A stretch of DNA of 33,529 nucleotides from Nitrospirales bacterium (GTDB taxonomy: Bacteria > Nitrospirota > Nitrospiria > Nitrospirales > UBA8639), in contig BQIV01000046.1 of NCBI GenBank assembly GCA_021604005.1, positions 1-33,529 on the forward strand, read 5' to 3'. The translations under genes were made by a program, and so were the position numbers. Below the pieces are notes generated by a model. That model was given only the letters and a program-made list of their open reading frames with translations. It ran no database searches and was not told the DNA's origin. Each line of letters starts with the position of its first letter. The stretch's first letter is position 1. Below are positions 25,862-33,529 of this stretch, one piece after another.

Positions 25862-27625
25862 ATGCGCTTCGTGATTTGTTTGGCGATGGTTGTTCTGCCG
25901 GAACTGGTCTTGGCAGAGTTGAATCCCGACCAGATTGCGATCCTCTCGAACGTCAATAGCTCTGGCAGTCGTTCCGTCGCTCGATATTATGCGAAGCAAC
26001 GGAGCATTCCCCTCTCGCACATCATTGAATTGGATACGTCGACAAGGGAGACGATTGACCGAGAAGAATATGAAGTGTCTATAGCCCAACCCCTTCGAGA
26101 TGCGTTGAAAGCCAAAAAACTTACCTCCACTGTTCGCGCCATTGTTACGACATATGGCATTCCCCTTCGCGTCGAAGCGCCTCGGCCTTCTGCACAAGAG
26201 ATCGCTTGGTTGGATGATGCCAAAGCCTGGCGAAAATCTTCTGTCGATTTTCTCCATGAGCTTAAGCATGAGATCGACGGCATTGCGGCTCATGGATCTC
26301 AGGCACCGTCTTCGCAATCACATGATATCGATATGGATGAGCGAGCCATCCAGCGATTGCTTCAACAAATAGGTCAGGCTATTCAACAGGCCAATGAGCG
26401 TATTCGCAACGTTGAAGGTGTTGATCGAAGAAAAGCTCATGAACGCGTTTTTGAAAAGATCAATCAACGTATCAATGGTCTGGCGGGCAAGGTGGAGATG
26501 TTACGGTCTGTGACGGAGAAGACGGCAACGGCCATGGATGTGCCGTTGTTGACAGGCATGCAGGCTCAACTCCGTTCGGCAGAACGTCTGACCGGGTTAT
26601 TGTTGAATGTTCCCTCAGACCAAAATCGGGAACATGCCTATCGCGTGGTGCAACAACATTTTGGTGTGGTTGGCGTGCTTCGTTATGCCAATCAAGAAAT
26701 TCAGCGGTTTAGTTATGCCCATGCCCGTGCGAGCGTTGATAGCGAATTAAGTGTCGTGTGGTGGGGGCGCGATTTCGCCCATCCATCCGGGAAAATCCCG
26801 AATCCCTTGTATGCCTGGTATCCTGAGCAGACGCAGCAGCCGACGGTAAACCTTCCAGTCATGCTGGTGAGTCGGCTTGATGGGCCAAATCCTGATTTGG
26901 TCAAAGGCATGATCGATCATGCAATCCTGGCGGAGCAGAATGGATTGAGGGGAAATGCCTATTTTGACGCGCGGGGCATGGATTCGGATCAATTATTAAG
27001 CTACGGACATTATGATCGAGACATCCGGATACTCAGCAAGACCGTGCGGAAAATATCTGCGTATCCGGTAGTACTTGAAAACACGCAAAAACGATTGAGT
27101 GAACCTGGTGATGCTCCTCACGTTGCGCTCTATGTTGGGTGGTATCGTCTTCGACACTATGAAGATGCCTTTACGTTTAATCCTGGTTCGATTGGCTATC
27201 ATATCGCTTCGGGCGAGGCGGTCAGTCTTCGCGATCCGATTGAACGAGGCTGGTGTAAAAATGCTTTGGAGCGCGGTATCACGGCAACTCTCGGTCCAAT
27301 CGGGGAACCGTATCTGGATGCATTTCCCTTACCGACAGAGTTTTTCGGCCTGCTTCTCTCCGGTCGGTATACATTAGTTGAAGCGTTTTATCTTTCATCC
27401 CGCTATGTGAGTTGGCAAATGGTGCTGGTGGGAGATCCGCTGTATAATCCGTGGCGGGGACGGGCATTGGCTCAAAAAGTGAAGGAATCTGGAATTTTAA
27501 GGCGAGAGACGTTTCCGATGCCTCCATCCGAACAGATCTTTCCTGATCCAGTTCAGACGAGGAAGCGATTGCAGGAAGAACAGCAACGATTGTTATCACG
27601 GTTTTCATTGAGGGCAAACGAGTAA
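25862..27625 (+). CDS. TIGR03790 family secreted protein of unknown function
   Basis: About 587 aa with a signal peptide (MRFVICLAMVVLPELVLA, cleavage before ELN). The TIGR03790 start follows: LNPDQIAILSNVNSSGSRSV, ARYYAKQRSIPLSHIIELD, then TVRAIVTTYGIPLRV. Later conserved-looking parts include ALYVGWYRLRHYEDAFTFNP, GSIGYHIASGEAVSLRD and GATLGPIGEPYLDAFP-like wording near the C-terminus. A Gln/Arg-rich helical insert (about 130-240) probably forms a coiled coil. The biochemical role is not known to me. I chose ATG 25862 (AGAGGA upstream) instead of GTG 25832, because it gives the clean signal peptide. It begins 66 bp after the toxin gene. The ogt gene starts one base after its stop. Confidence 0.8.
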   Translation: MRFVICLAMVVLPELVLAELNPDQIAILSNVNSSGSRSVARYYAKQRSIPLSHIIELDTSTRETIDREEYEVSIAQPLRDALKAKKLTSTVRAIVTTYGIPLRVEAPRPSAQEIAWLDDAKAWRKSSVDFLHELKHEIDGIAAHGSQAPSSQSHDIDMDERAIQRLLQQIGQAIQQANERIRNVEGVDRRKAHERVFEKINQRINGLAGKVEMLRSVTEKTATAMDVPLLTGMQAQLRSAERLTGLLLNVPSDQNREHAYRVVQQHFGVVGVLRYANQEIQRFSYAHARASVDSELSVVWWGRDFAHPSGKIPNPLYAWYPEQTQQPTVNLPVMLVSRLDGPNPDLVKGMIDHAILAEQNGLRGNAYFDARGMDSDQLLSYGHYDRDIRILSKTVRKISAYPVVLENTQKRLSEPGDAPHVALYVGWYRLRHYEDAFTFNPGSIGYHIASGEAVSLRDPIERGWCKNALERGITATLGPIGEPYLDAFPLPTEFFGLLLSGRYTLVEAFYLSSRYVSWQMVLVGDPLYNPWRGRALAQKVKESGILRRETFPMPPSEQIFPDPVQTRKRLQEEQQRLLSRFSLRANE

Positions 27626-27626
27626 T

Positions 27627-28121
27627 ATGAAAAAGGAAATATTCTACTACGTGCTTCAGAGTCCGGTCGGCAGATTACTGCTTGTCGGAGATCATGGCGG
27701 ATTACAGCGGTTACAGTTTCAGGATGGTACGCATCCGCATCCCATCGAATCCGGATGGAAGAAAGATCGAAATTTTTTTAACCGGATCATTTCCCAATTG
27801 GAAGAATATTTCGACGGAAGACGAAAACGATTTTCCATCAAACTGTCTCAGCAAGGCACGGGCTTTCAGCAGCAAGTGTGGAAGGCTCTTCGAACGATTC
27901 CGTACGGCGAGACCGTATCATATAGTACGATCGCGCGCGCGATCGGGAAACCCACTGCCTCACGTGCCGTGGGAGCTGCAAATGGACAAAACCCCATTTC
28001 GATCATTGTTCCCTGCCATCGGGTGATCGGAGCCAATGGCCAATTAGTCGGTTACGGTGGCGGGTTGCCGATTAAGCAGTCACTGCTTGCGCTGGAACAG
28101 CAATATTGTGGGAAATGTTGA
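27627..28121 (+). CDS. ogt: Methylated-DNA--protein-cysteine methyltransferase (Ogt/MGMT)
   Basis: A 164-aa suicide DNA-repair protein that moves the alkyl group from O6-alkylguanine to its own cysteine. The active site IIVPCHRVIGANG has Cys 130. The DNA-binding helix-turn-helix region FQQQVWKALRTIPYGETVSY and the Arg finger region (ASRAVGAANGQNP) are both intact. Length fits stand-alone Ogt without the AdaA domain. The start ATG 27627 follows the TIGR03790 stop by one base, implying co-transcription. It ends convergently with the Nudix gene. A repeat block lies in between. Confidence 0.95.
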   Translation: MKKEIFYYVLQSPVGRLLLVGDHGGLQRLQFQDGTHPHPIESGWKKDRNFFNRIISQLEEYFDGRRKRFSIKLSQQGTGFQQQVWKALRTIPYGETVSYSTIARAIGKPTASRAVGAANGQNPISIIVPCHRVIGANGQLVGYGGGLPIKQSLLALEQQYCGKC

Positions 28122-28177
28122 AAACAAGGGTAGCATTCTTTGGAATATGACCTGCAATACGTTCTAGGCAAGCGTAG

Positions 28178-28240
28178 CAGTTCAAAGTCTAAAGGGAACT
28201 CCTAATACTTTAAACTTGAGACTTTAAACTTTCGATTTTT
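28178..28240 (-). repeat. AT-rich intergenic repeat block, copy A
   Basis: Contains ACTTTAAACTTGAGACTTTA (from 28207) and TTCAAAGTCTAAAG just upstream. The reverse complements of both occur in copy B (31985-32060): a 23-bp exact match at 31994-32016 and a 14-bp match at 32031-32044. The block is built of variations of a CTTTAAA/AAGTTT unit and can self-pair. It lies between the convergent ogt and Nudix genes. Confidence 0.65.
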
Positions 28241-28275
28241 ATAAGGTGCATTTAAAGGTGCACTTAAAAGAAATG

Positions 28276-28839
28276 CTATGTGGGTTTTGGGGTCATCGGC
28301 GCGATCGATCCAAAATGCACACCGAAGCTCTTCTGCTCGCAGTCATGCACGTAACGGGTGAGGGCTTCACGAATCACGGGGAAGGCGAGCTCATCCCAAG
28401 GGATATTATCGAGAGAGACCAATTGCACTTCCAGGCTCTCTTCGCCGGCGCCAAACTCACGCTGCCGCAGCGCTCCACGATAGATGACATAGACTTGATC
28501 CACATGGCGCAACGAATACACGGCATACAGCGACATAATCTGTACGTCGGCTTTGGCCTCCTCCAACGTTTCTCTCGCCGCGGCCTCTTCCGTGCTTTCG
28601 CCCATTTCCATAAACCCGGCCGGAAACGTCCAGAGCCCTAAGCGAGGTTCAATGGCTCGGCGACACATGAGGATCTGTCCTTCCCATTCAGGGATGCATC
28701 CTGCCACAATTTTAGGATTTTGGTAGTGGATGGCGTGGCATGATGGGCAAACCGCCCGCAGCCGGTCCTCTCCCTGAGGGATCTTCTGCTCGACTTTTTC
28801 ACCGCATTGACTACAAAAATTTATGGGTGGGATTGGCAT
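28276..28839 (-). CDS. Zinc-ribbon Nudix hydrolase (NudC/ADP-ribose pyrophosphatase-like)
   Basis: A 187-aa protein. A zinc ribbon at the N-terminus has CSQC (9-12) and CPSC (31-34), then HYQNPKIVAG as in NudC-type proteins. The Nudix box is GFMEMGESTEEAAARETLEE (Gx5Ex7REUxEE). The usual Gly after the EE is replaced by Lys in EEAKAD, something I recall as tolerated in this subfamily. Members hydrolyse nucleoside diphosphates linked to another group, such as NADH or ADP-ribose. The substrate is not resolved here. It is convergent with ogt and divergent from ettA. Confidence 0.88.
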   Translation of the reverse strand: MPIPPINFCSQCGEKVEQKIPQGEDRLRAVCPSCHAIHYQNPKIVAGCIPEWEGQILMCRRAIEPRLGLWTFPAGFMEMGESTEEAAARETLEEAKADVQIMSLYAVYSLRHVDQVYVIYRGALRQREFGAGEESLEVQLVSLDNIPWDELAFPVIREALTRYVHDCEQKSFGVHFGSIAPMTPKPT

Positions 28840-29116
28840 ATAGCTTTCTTATCGGACAAAAGGCCGGCGGTGAAAAGCCTGAAAGTGAAAAGTCGTGGGA
28901 AATGATTTGTATTCGATTTTACATTTTTCACTTTGAACTTTGCATTGTCATTTTTACCATCAGATGTACCACAGGTACGGGGAGCGGGTCACGATATTTC
29001 GATTATGGCTGAACCGTATCGTGCGTTTGTGATACCGCCGCTGCCTTTGGTAAGGTTGGGGTCCGGCGTGTGTGGCCCGTTTCTTAACCCGCAATTGCTA
29101 AAAGGAAGATAATGGA

Positions 29117-30802
29117 ATGAGTACAGACGAGAAGCAAGTTATTTTTTCACTAATAGGGGTAGGGCGCGTCCATCCGCCGAAAAAACAGGTTCTCAAAGAC
29201 ATTTATCTATCGTTTTACTACGGAGCCAAAATTGGAGTGCTGGGCCTGAATGGTTCCGGAAAAAGTACACTTCTGCGTATTATTGCAGGGCTCGATTCCG
29301 ATTATCTTGGGGAGATCACCTTTTCCAAAGGTTATTCCGTTGGATTGCTTGAACAGGAGCCTCACCTTGACCCTGGAAAAACCGTTAAAGAAGTTGTGGA
29401 GGAAGGGCGAGCAGAGGTTATTGGGCTTCTGCGGGAATATGAAGCCGTCAGCAATAGATTTGGCGAAGACCTTTCTCCTGACGAGATGGAAAAATTGATT
29501 GAGAAGCAAGCGCAATTACAAGAAAAAATCGAAGCCGCGAACGGCTGGGAGCTTGAACATGAACTTGAAATTGCCATGGATGCGCTTCGGTGTCCGCCGT
29601 CCGATGCCGTCGTGGATACGCTCTCGGGTGGAGAGCGTCGTCGCGTGGCCCTCTGTCGTTTAATGATTCAAGAACCGGACATTTTATTGTTGGATGAACC
29701 CACCAACCACCTTGATGCTGAGTCGGTGCAATGGTTAGAACAGCATTTACAGCAGTACAAGGGAACGGTGATTGCCGTCACGCATGACCGGTATTTTTTA
29801 GATAATGTCGCGGGATGGATTTTGGAATTGGATCGTGGTCAAGGCATGCCGTTTCAAGGCAATTATTCTTCCTGGCTTGAACAGAAGCAAGACCGATTAG
29901 CAAAAGAAGAAAAGACCGAGTCCAAACGGCGGAAAACTCTTGAGCGTGAGTTGGAGTGGATTCGCCTGTCTCCTAAAGGCCGGCAGGCCAAGGGAAAGGC
30001 TCGCGTGACTCGTTATGAAGAACTGGTGAGCGAAGAACAAGATCGACAAAGTCAGGACCTTGAAATCTATATTCCGCCTGGTCCGCGATTAGGAGATGTG
30101 GTTATTGAGGCCAGAGGGCTTCAGAAGGCCTTTGGCGAGAAAAATCTTTTTGAAGATCTTTCCTTTACGTTGCCTCGAGGTGGCATTGTGGGGGTGATTG
30201 GACCGAACGGCGCCGGAAAAACCACCCTCTTTCGAATGATCATGGGAGCCGAAAAACCTGATGCCGGGGAATTTACCATTGGTGAGACCGTGACGCTTGG
30301 ATATGTGGATCAGGATCGAACACTTGATGCCAACCGTACGGTATGGGAAGTCATTTCCGATGGGCAAGAGACGATTCTGTTAGGGAAGTCTGAAGTGAAC
30401 TCTCGAGGCTATGTGTCGCGGTTTAACTTTGCGGGTTCCGATCAACAGAAGAAGGTCAAAGATCTTTCTGGCGGTGAACGGAATCGTGTGCATTTGGCGA
30501 GGATGCTGAGAGAAGGGGCCAACGTGTTGTTGCTCGATGAACCAACCAATGATCTTGATGTGAATACGCTCCGTGCATTGGAAGAAGGCTTGGAACAATT
30601 TGGAGGGTGTGCTGTCGTCACCAGTCATGATCGTTGGTTTCTCGACCGCATTGCGACGCATATTTTGGCATTTGAAGGTGATAGCCAAGTAGTGTGGTTT
30701 GAAGGCAACTATAGTGAGTATGAGACTGACCGGAAACGGCGTTTGGGGAAGTCGGCTGAGCGGCCTCATCGAATTCGGTATCGCAAGTTGACCAAAGGAT
30801 AA
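29117..30802 (+). CDS. ettA: ABC-F translation factor EttA (energy-dependent translational throttle)
   Basis: 561 aa, matching EttA length (E. coli 555). Two ABC domains: Walker [10 protein letters not shown] (Lys 49) and GPNGAGKTT (Lys 368); signatures LSGGERRR and LSGGERNR; Walker [12 protein letters not shown] and [11 protein letters not shown]. The opening [20 protein letters not shown] is the EttA type rather than Uup or YheS. Between the domains, the linker [19 protein letters not shown] is also typical. There is no transmembrane region. It binds the ribosomal E site and couples ATP/ADP level to the first peptide-bond step. AAGGAAG precedes the ATG. The small membrane protein gene 30 bp downstream may be in the same operon. 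Confidence 0.95.
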   Translation: MSTDEKQVIFSLIGVGRVHPPKKQVLKDIYLSFYYGAKIGVLGLNGSGKSTLLRIIAGLDSDYLGEITFSKGYSVGLLEQEPHLDPGKTVKEVVEEGRAEVIGLLREYEAVSNRFGEDLSPDEMEKLIEKQAQLQEKIEAANGWELEHELEIAMDALRCPPSDAVVDTLSGGERRRVALCRLMIQEPDILLLDEPTNHLDAESVQWLEQHLQQYKGTVIAVTHDRYFLDNVAGWILELDRGQGMPFQGNYSSWLEQKQDRLAKEEKTESKRRKTLERELEWIRLSPKGRQAKGKARVTRYEELVSEEQDRQSQDLEIYIPPGPRLGDVVIEARGLQKAFGEKNLFEDLSFTLPRGGIVGVIGPNGAGKTTLFRMIMGAEKPDAGEFTIGETVTLGYVDQDRTLDANRTVWEVISDGQETILLGKSEVNSRGYVSRFNFAGSDQQKKVKDLSGGERNRVHLARMLREGANVLLLDEPTNDLDVNTLRALEEGLEQFGGCAVVTSHDRWFLDRIATHILAFEGDSQVVWFEGNYSEYETDRKRRLGKSAERPHRIRYRKLTKG

Positions 30803-30832
30803 GTCGTCTGCATTGTTGAAATAACGAATGAA

Positions 30833-31051
30833 ATGCTTGGACAACGCCCCGAAGTGCTTATTGCCCGAACTGTCGGGATTGTGTGTATTGCCCTTGGGTT
30901 TGTCTTAGGGATGCACGGTCTGGATTATCCTGATTCGATGTGGTTGCCAACCGCATTAGGCCTGATTGTCACAGGGATGGTTGCTCAATTATTTGCATTA
31001 ATTCGATCGTTGATGCGAGCGTCTGAAGATAAGAAAGATCCAAAGCTGTGA
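30833..31051 (+). CDS. Small two-span membrane protein (72 aa)
   Basis: Two hydrophobic segments (about 9-27, VLIARTVGIVCIALGFVLG, and about 38-58, LPTALGLIVTGMVAQLFALI) are separated by a short polar loop. A charged Lys/Asp tail follows. No family is recognised. It starts 30 bp after ettA and ends 10 bp before the lipoprotein gene, so ettA-72aa-lipoprotein may be one transcript. There is no obvious ribosome-binding site. The function is unknown. Confidence 0.65.
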   Translation: MLGQRPEVLIARTVGIVCIALGFVLGMHGLDYPDSMWLPTALGLIVTGMVAQLFALIRSLMRASEDKKDPKL

Positions 31052-31061
31052 AGAAAAACTG

Positions 31062-31529
31062 ATGCGTGGTCGAGGCGGTGATTCGAAAAAATCAACCTTG
31101 CTGTTGACGTGTAGCATTATCCTATTCGCTAGTTCTATCCTGATGAGCTGTAGCCATTGGCGCGACCGCTATTTTGATAATGCCGTAGACGACTTGACGC
31201 AATTTGATATTCGTGAAAAATTCGGGAAACCGCATATTATCGAACATTCGCTGTTGGATAAAAACACGACGTGGGTCTATCGCGTGGCCATTCCAGAGGG
31301 TGAACTTGACCCTTCCGGATTAAAGGGGTTTGGGTCTGGTGTTGCGGATGTTGGTGAAGCCGTTGCGTCCTTAGTTGGAAAAGGGGATCAGGGTGGCGCC
31401 CCACGAGAACGTATTGTCTGTTTGCGCTATGAACTTGTGTTTGATGAAGAGCGCATACTCAGAGAATGGACGCGTCAGTTTTGTCAATTGAAAAAATCAG
31501 AAGATCCGTTTGGACGTCGCGAGCGGTGA
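31062..31529 (+). CDS. Lipoprotein with a BamE/SmpA-like phrase (155 aa)
   Basis: A signal peptide with a lipobox near SSILMSC (Cys 30) makes it a probable lipoprotein. The mature part has FDIREKFGKPHIIEHSLLDK followed by TTWVYRVAIPEG. This resembles the V.x.lGxP....w.Y pattern of BamE/SmpA-like domains, and a matching last strand is RILREWTRQFC. The middle insert is Gly-rich (GLKGFGSGVADVGEAVASLV). The BamE similarity is weak and should be treated as a hint. It may be co-transcribed with the small membrane protein just upstream. Confidence 0.65.
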   Translation: MRGRGGDSKKSTLLLTCSIILFASSILMSCSHWRDRYFDNAVDDLTQFDIREKFGKPHIIEHSLLDKNTTWVYRVAIPEGELDPSGLKGFGSGVADVGEAVASLVGKGDQGGAPRERIVCLRYELVFDEERILREWTRQFCQLKKSEDPFGRRER

Positions 31530-31607
31530 TCCGTTCCGTGAGGGGGCTGGTGAGCGGGGACCCTGGTTCCGATCGAAGACGACAGGTAAGGTTGCGAGAA
31601 TAGGTCT

Positions 31608-31949
31608 ATGCCCATTTTTAAAAGTCCGGCGTTTATTCAGCAATGTTTTGCCGTGCATCCATTTTCTTTGAGTGTCAAGATGGTTGCACTGCCCGAAAAA
31701 GTTGGTATTTATTGCGACAATTGTCATATGCGGCATCGTCTTCAGGTGACCATGTGTCAAAGTCAAGTTGGAGACGAATCGTTCACGGAAATTGGTGCGG
31801 CTGAGAGTTTAGGGCAATGTATGGCTGATCACGCAGTTGATTTGCGTGTGAGTCAAGTAAACGTCAAGTCAGATTCCGTCCAGTTCCGATGTCGTCTTTG
31901 TCGACGGGCTTATCAGCTAGTTGTCTCCTTGTTTGAAACGCATCAATAG
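31608..31949 (+). CDS. Hypothetical small protein with paired CxxC motifs (possible zinc ribbon)
   Basis: 113 aa with no signal peptide. Two Cys pairs, YCDNCHMRH (about 35-43) and FRCRLCRRAY (about 92-101), are placed as in treble-clef or ribbon zinc sites. The intervening part is beta-like with hydrophilic residues. It may bind metal or nucleic acid; no specific family is recognised. A G-rich start context (ATAGGTCT before ATG) is only fair. A minus-strand frame opposite it has no such features. A bidirectional terminator lies 160 bp downstream. Confidence 0.6.
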   Translation: MPIFKSPAFIQQCFAVHPFSLSVKMVALPEKVGIYCDNCHMRHRLQVTMCQSQVGDESFTEIGAAESLGQCMADHAVDLRVSQVNVKSDSVQFRCRLCRRAYQLVVSLFETHQ

Positions 31950-31984
31950 TAAATATGGGAATGATGAAAAACCCCCGTATCCAG

Positions 31985-32060
31985 TGCAAGTCTAAAGTTT
32001 AAAGTCTCAAGTTTAACGTGTTGCGATTGACTTTAGACTTTGAACCTGAAACTTTGAATT
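31985..32060 (+). repeat. AT-rich intergenic repeat block, copy B
   Basis: Inverted partner of copy A (28178-28240): AAAGTTTAAAGTCTCAAGTT (within the 23-bp match at 31994-32016) and CTTTAGACTTTGAA (32031-32044). Like copy A it lies in the space between two convergent genes, just before the bidirectional terminator. Confidence 0.65.
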
Positions 32061-32108
32061 TCTCTGCTGACGAGAACGCCGCTGCTGGTCTTTTCAACAG
32101 TCGCACAA

Positions 32109-32138
32109 AAAAAGAGCCGCTCTAGAGCGGCTCTTTTT
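32109..32138. terminator. Bidirectional intrinsic terminator
   Basis: Perfect 15-bp inverted repeat centred on 32123/32124: an A-run, GAGCCGCTCTAGAGCGGCTC, then a T-run. Both ends have the A/T-tract needed for termination in either direction. It lies between the convergent 113-aa gene (plus strand) and the peroxiredoxin gene (minus strand). Confidence 0.92.
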
Positions 32139-32189
32139 CTATCGACTCTTTTGATGATCGTTCGCCTGCCTGGGACTGTTGAACATTCC

Positions 32190-32825
32190 CTACTTATTTG
32201 GTTGCGGTGTGTACCGGAGATACGGCTTCACGGCGCGATGGCCTTTGGGAAAGAGGGAGGGAACTTCGGCATCGGTCACAGCTGGAGTGATGATACAGTC
32301 TTCGCCATCCTTCCAATTAGCCGGCGTGGCCACCTTATGGTTTGCCGTCAATTGTAAGGAATCGATCACGCGAAGAATTTCATTGAAGTTTCTGCCTGTC
32401 GAAGCTGGATAGGTTAGCGTGAGCTTGAGCTTCTTGTCCGGCCCGATGACAAAGACCGAACGCACCGTCATGTTGTCCAATGCGTTTGGGTGAATCATGT
32501 CATAGAGATTGGCCACCTTCTTTTCAGGGTCTGCAATAATGGGATAGCCGACGGTGCAGTTTTGGGTTTCATTGATATCGTTGATCCATCCTTTGTGAGA
32601 ATCAAGGGGGTCTACGCTTATCGCCAATACTTTGACATTGCGTTGCTTGAACTCGTCACTCATTTTAGCCATTGTTCCAAGCTCAGTCGTGCAGACTGGT
32701 GTATAGTCCTTGGGGTGAGAAAAGAGTATGCCCCACCCATCGCCGAGCCATTCATGAAAATTGACGGTCCCTTCCGTGGTTTCTGCTGTGAAATTCGGTG
32801 CTTCATCGCCTAATCGCAGTGCCAT
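32190..32825 (-). CDS. Peroxiredoxin (Prx6/1-Cys type, AhpC/TSA family)
   Basis: 211 aa. Peroxidatic Cys 45 in HPKDYTPVCTTELG, and the Prx6-type opening LGDEAPNFTAETTEGTVNFH. The long C-terminal arm includes YPASTGRNFNEILRVIDSLQ and ends with KPYLRYTPQPNK, as in Prx6-like enzymes that reduce H2O2 and organic peroxides. Additional cysteines at 90 and 177 could take part in thiol recycling, so a strict 1-Cys mechanism is not certain. GAGG lies eight bases before the ATG. It is convergent with the 113-aa gene over a strong terminator and divergent from the 51-aa gene. Confidence 0.93.
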   Translation of the reverse strand: MALRLGDEAPNFTAETTEGTVNFHEWLGDGWGILFSHPKDYTPVCTTELGTMAKMSDEFKQRNVKVLAISVDPLDSHKGWINDINETQNCTVGYPIIADPEKKVANLYDMIHPNALDNMTVRSVFVIGPDKKLKLTLTYPASTGRNFNEILRVIDSLQLTANHKVATPANWKDGEDCIITPAVTDAEVPSLFPKGHRAVKPYLRYTPQPNK

Positions 32826-32956
32826 AATGTGCCTCGCTTGATAGGAAGTAGATGGATAAGGTCCTCGTGCTAATCGTGAGGGGGTTTTCTGTGAGGTAGA
32901 GGGTCGGATGTTTCATGGACCCAGTACCCTTCATCGAATAGGGGAAAGTCTACGTC

Positions 32957-33112
32957 ATGTCACAGAAGCTGGTCAACTTGGCAGTGGATTGCCTAGAAGC
33001 AGGCATGCGGCATCGAAGTGTTCGTATGTGCCGTCAGTACACCGCACACCGCTGGGAACTTATTGGGATTTGCTACAGTTGCGGGACTGAAACGGTTTCA
33101 ACTGGGGTGTGA
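32957..33112 (+). CDS. Small CxxC protein (51 aa)
   Basis: ATG 32957 with AGGGGAAA about ten bases upstream. The product opens MSQKLVNLAVDCLEAGM and continues HRSVRMCRQYTAHRWEL to a tail with CYSCGTETVS. The CxxC in the tail and the two earlier Cys residues could bind metal. The stop at 33110-33112 is followed after six bases by a strong hairpin terminator, which supports this being a real transcription unit. It is divergent from the peroxiredoxin gene. I do not recognise a family. Confidence 0.5.
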   Translation: MSQKLVNLAVDCLEAGMRHRSVRMCRQYTAHRWELIGICYSCGTETVSTGV

Positions 33113-33118
33113 AGAGTT

Positions 33119-33158
33119 GCCGGCTCGGCATTCACGTGCCGGAGCCGGCTCTGTTTTT
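33119..33158 (+). terminator. Intrinsic terminator after the 51-aa gene
   Basis: GCCGGCTC (33119-33126) pairs with GAGCCGGC (33142-33149), with an inner GGCA/TGCC pairing around TTCACG, followed by TCTGTTTTT. Confidence 0.8.
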
Positions 33159-33233
33159 GGGAATATAGAACCCTCTGCAAAAGTAACGGAATAAGGTAGA
33201 ATAGCCCTCCTGCAAACCACGATGAGGTACAAG

Positions 33234-33529
33234 ATGAAAACGAACCCGTTGCGGATTGAACGCTTTCTCAACGAGATGGACCAGGTCGTGCCGTGGCAGC
33301 AACTGGAGGCAGTCATTCAGCCGCATTCCAAGAGTACAAGCGGGCGCCCTCCGCACGAGCTGCGGGATTCATTTTCTCCAACTGTGGCATCACTGGAGTG
33401 AGCCTCTGATGGAAGAAGCCCTGTATGACCGGCTCAGTTTGCAGACCTTTCTGGGGTTTGACTGTTTGGGCGGGGGCATTCCCGATGAGAGCAGTATTTG
33501 TCGGGTTCGCCATCTCTTGGAAGAGCACG
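33234..33529 (+). pseudogene. IS5-family transposase, frameshifted, running off the window
   Basis: ATG 33234 opens with MKTNPLRIERFLNEMDQVVP then GRPPHELR, the N-terminal signature of IS5-type transposases. Around 33360-33366 the family sequence shifts frame. After it, frame +1 reads IHFLQLWHHWSEPLMEEALY, then DRLSLQTFLGFD and IPDESSICRVRHLLEEH to the window edge. In frame 0 the protein stops at 33401 after 55 residues. So it is either a damaged copy or one using programmed frameshifting; a missing stretch near the shift favours damage. The element's left end is probably near 33165-33200 but I could not fix it, and the right end lies outside. Confidence 0.75.

Noticed and set aside
28276-28839. 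Loss of the Nudix-box Gly as a sign of inactivity
   Set aside because: The catalytic REUxEE core is intact, and I recall relatives of this zinc-ribbon subgroup also varying at that position.
31497-31766. 89-aa minus-strand frame opposite the 113-aa gene
   Set aside because: Overlaps the ends of two plus-strand genes and has no motif or start signal; the plus-strand frame has paired CxxC motifs.

Overview
The window is bacterial chromosomal DNA from a Gram-negative organism: it encodes lipoproteins, an AsmA/YdbH-like envelope protein and proteins with signal peptides. Gene content and style suggest Nitrospirota, possibly Nitrospira: glnS, the ydbH-ynbE-ydbL trio, an inactive ImuB-type polymerase beside a DnaE-type polymerase, a TIGR03790 protein, an ANKH/MATE-like carrier, EttA, and hairpin-forming intergenic repeats. 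That assignment is inference from memory of family distributions, not from a marker gene.

Layout. Positions 1-138 are the right end of an IS3-family element. It abuts a 5'-truncated, AT-rich KAP-type P-loop ATPase (142-2013). Positions 2174-5717 are a minus-strand ydbH-ynbE-ydbL operon (outer-membrane lipid homeostasis), divergent from glnS (5811-7505). Positions 7733-12077 are a block of poorly known genes (a DUF1579 protein, a 79-aa protein, a TPR lipoprotein) bounded by two copies of one hairpin repeat in opposite orientation. A 42-aa membrane protein follows at 12219. Positions 12818-17723 hold a large protein with two BrxC/BrxD-like ATPase modules (the first apparently dead), an ANKH/MATE-like membrane protein, and a stand-alone receiver domain with Asn at the phosphorylation site.

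Positions 17858-20548 are a decayed defence-type region: a SNF2-helicase N-terminal remnant, an AbiEi antitoxin with a probable leaderless promoter, an AbiEii toxin split by an in-frame TGA, and an XRE regulator. Positions 20712-25071 are an imuB-dnaE mutasome operon without imuA. It is separated by a perfect 14-bp-arm palindrome from a divergent, intact RHH-PemK/MazF toxin-antitoxin pair (25252-25795). Positions 25862-31949 are ordinary accessory and housekeeping genes: TIGR03790, ogt, a zinc-ribbon Nudix hydrolase, ettA, and three small unknown proteins. The window ends with a bidirectional terminator, a 1-Cys-type peroxiredoxin, a 51-aa CxxC protein directly followed by a terminator, and a frameshifted IS5-type transposase start.

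Genes that plausibly act together: YdbH/YnbE/YdbL (lipid transport across the periplasm); ImuB/DnaE (damage-induced mutagenic repair), with Ogt and the Nudix hydrolase as nearby but separately transcribed damage-control genes; RHH/PemK; and AbiEi/AbiEii, of which only the antitoxin looks intact. I found no tRNA, rRNA, CRISPR array or riboswitch.
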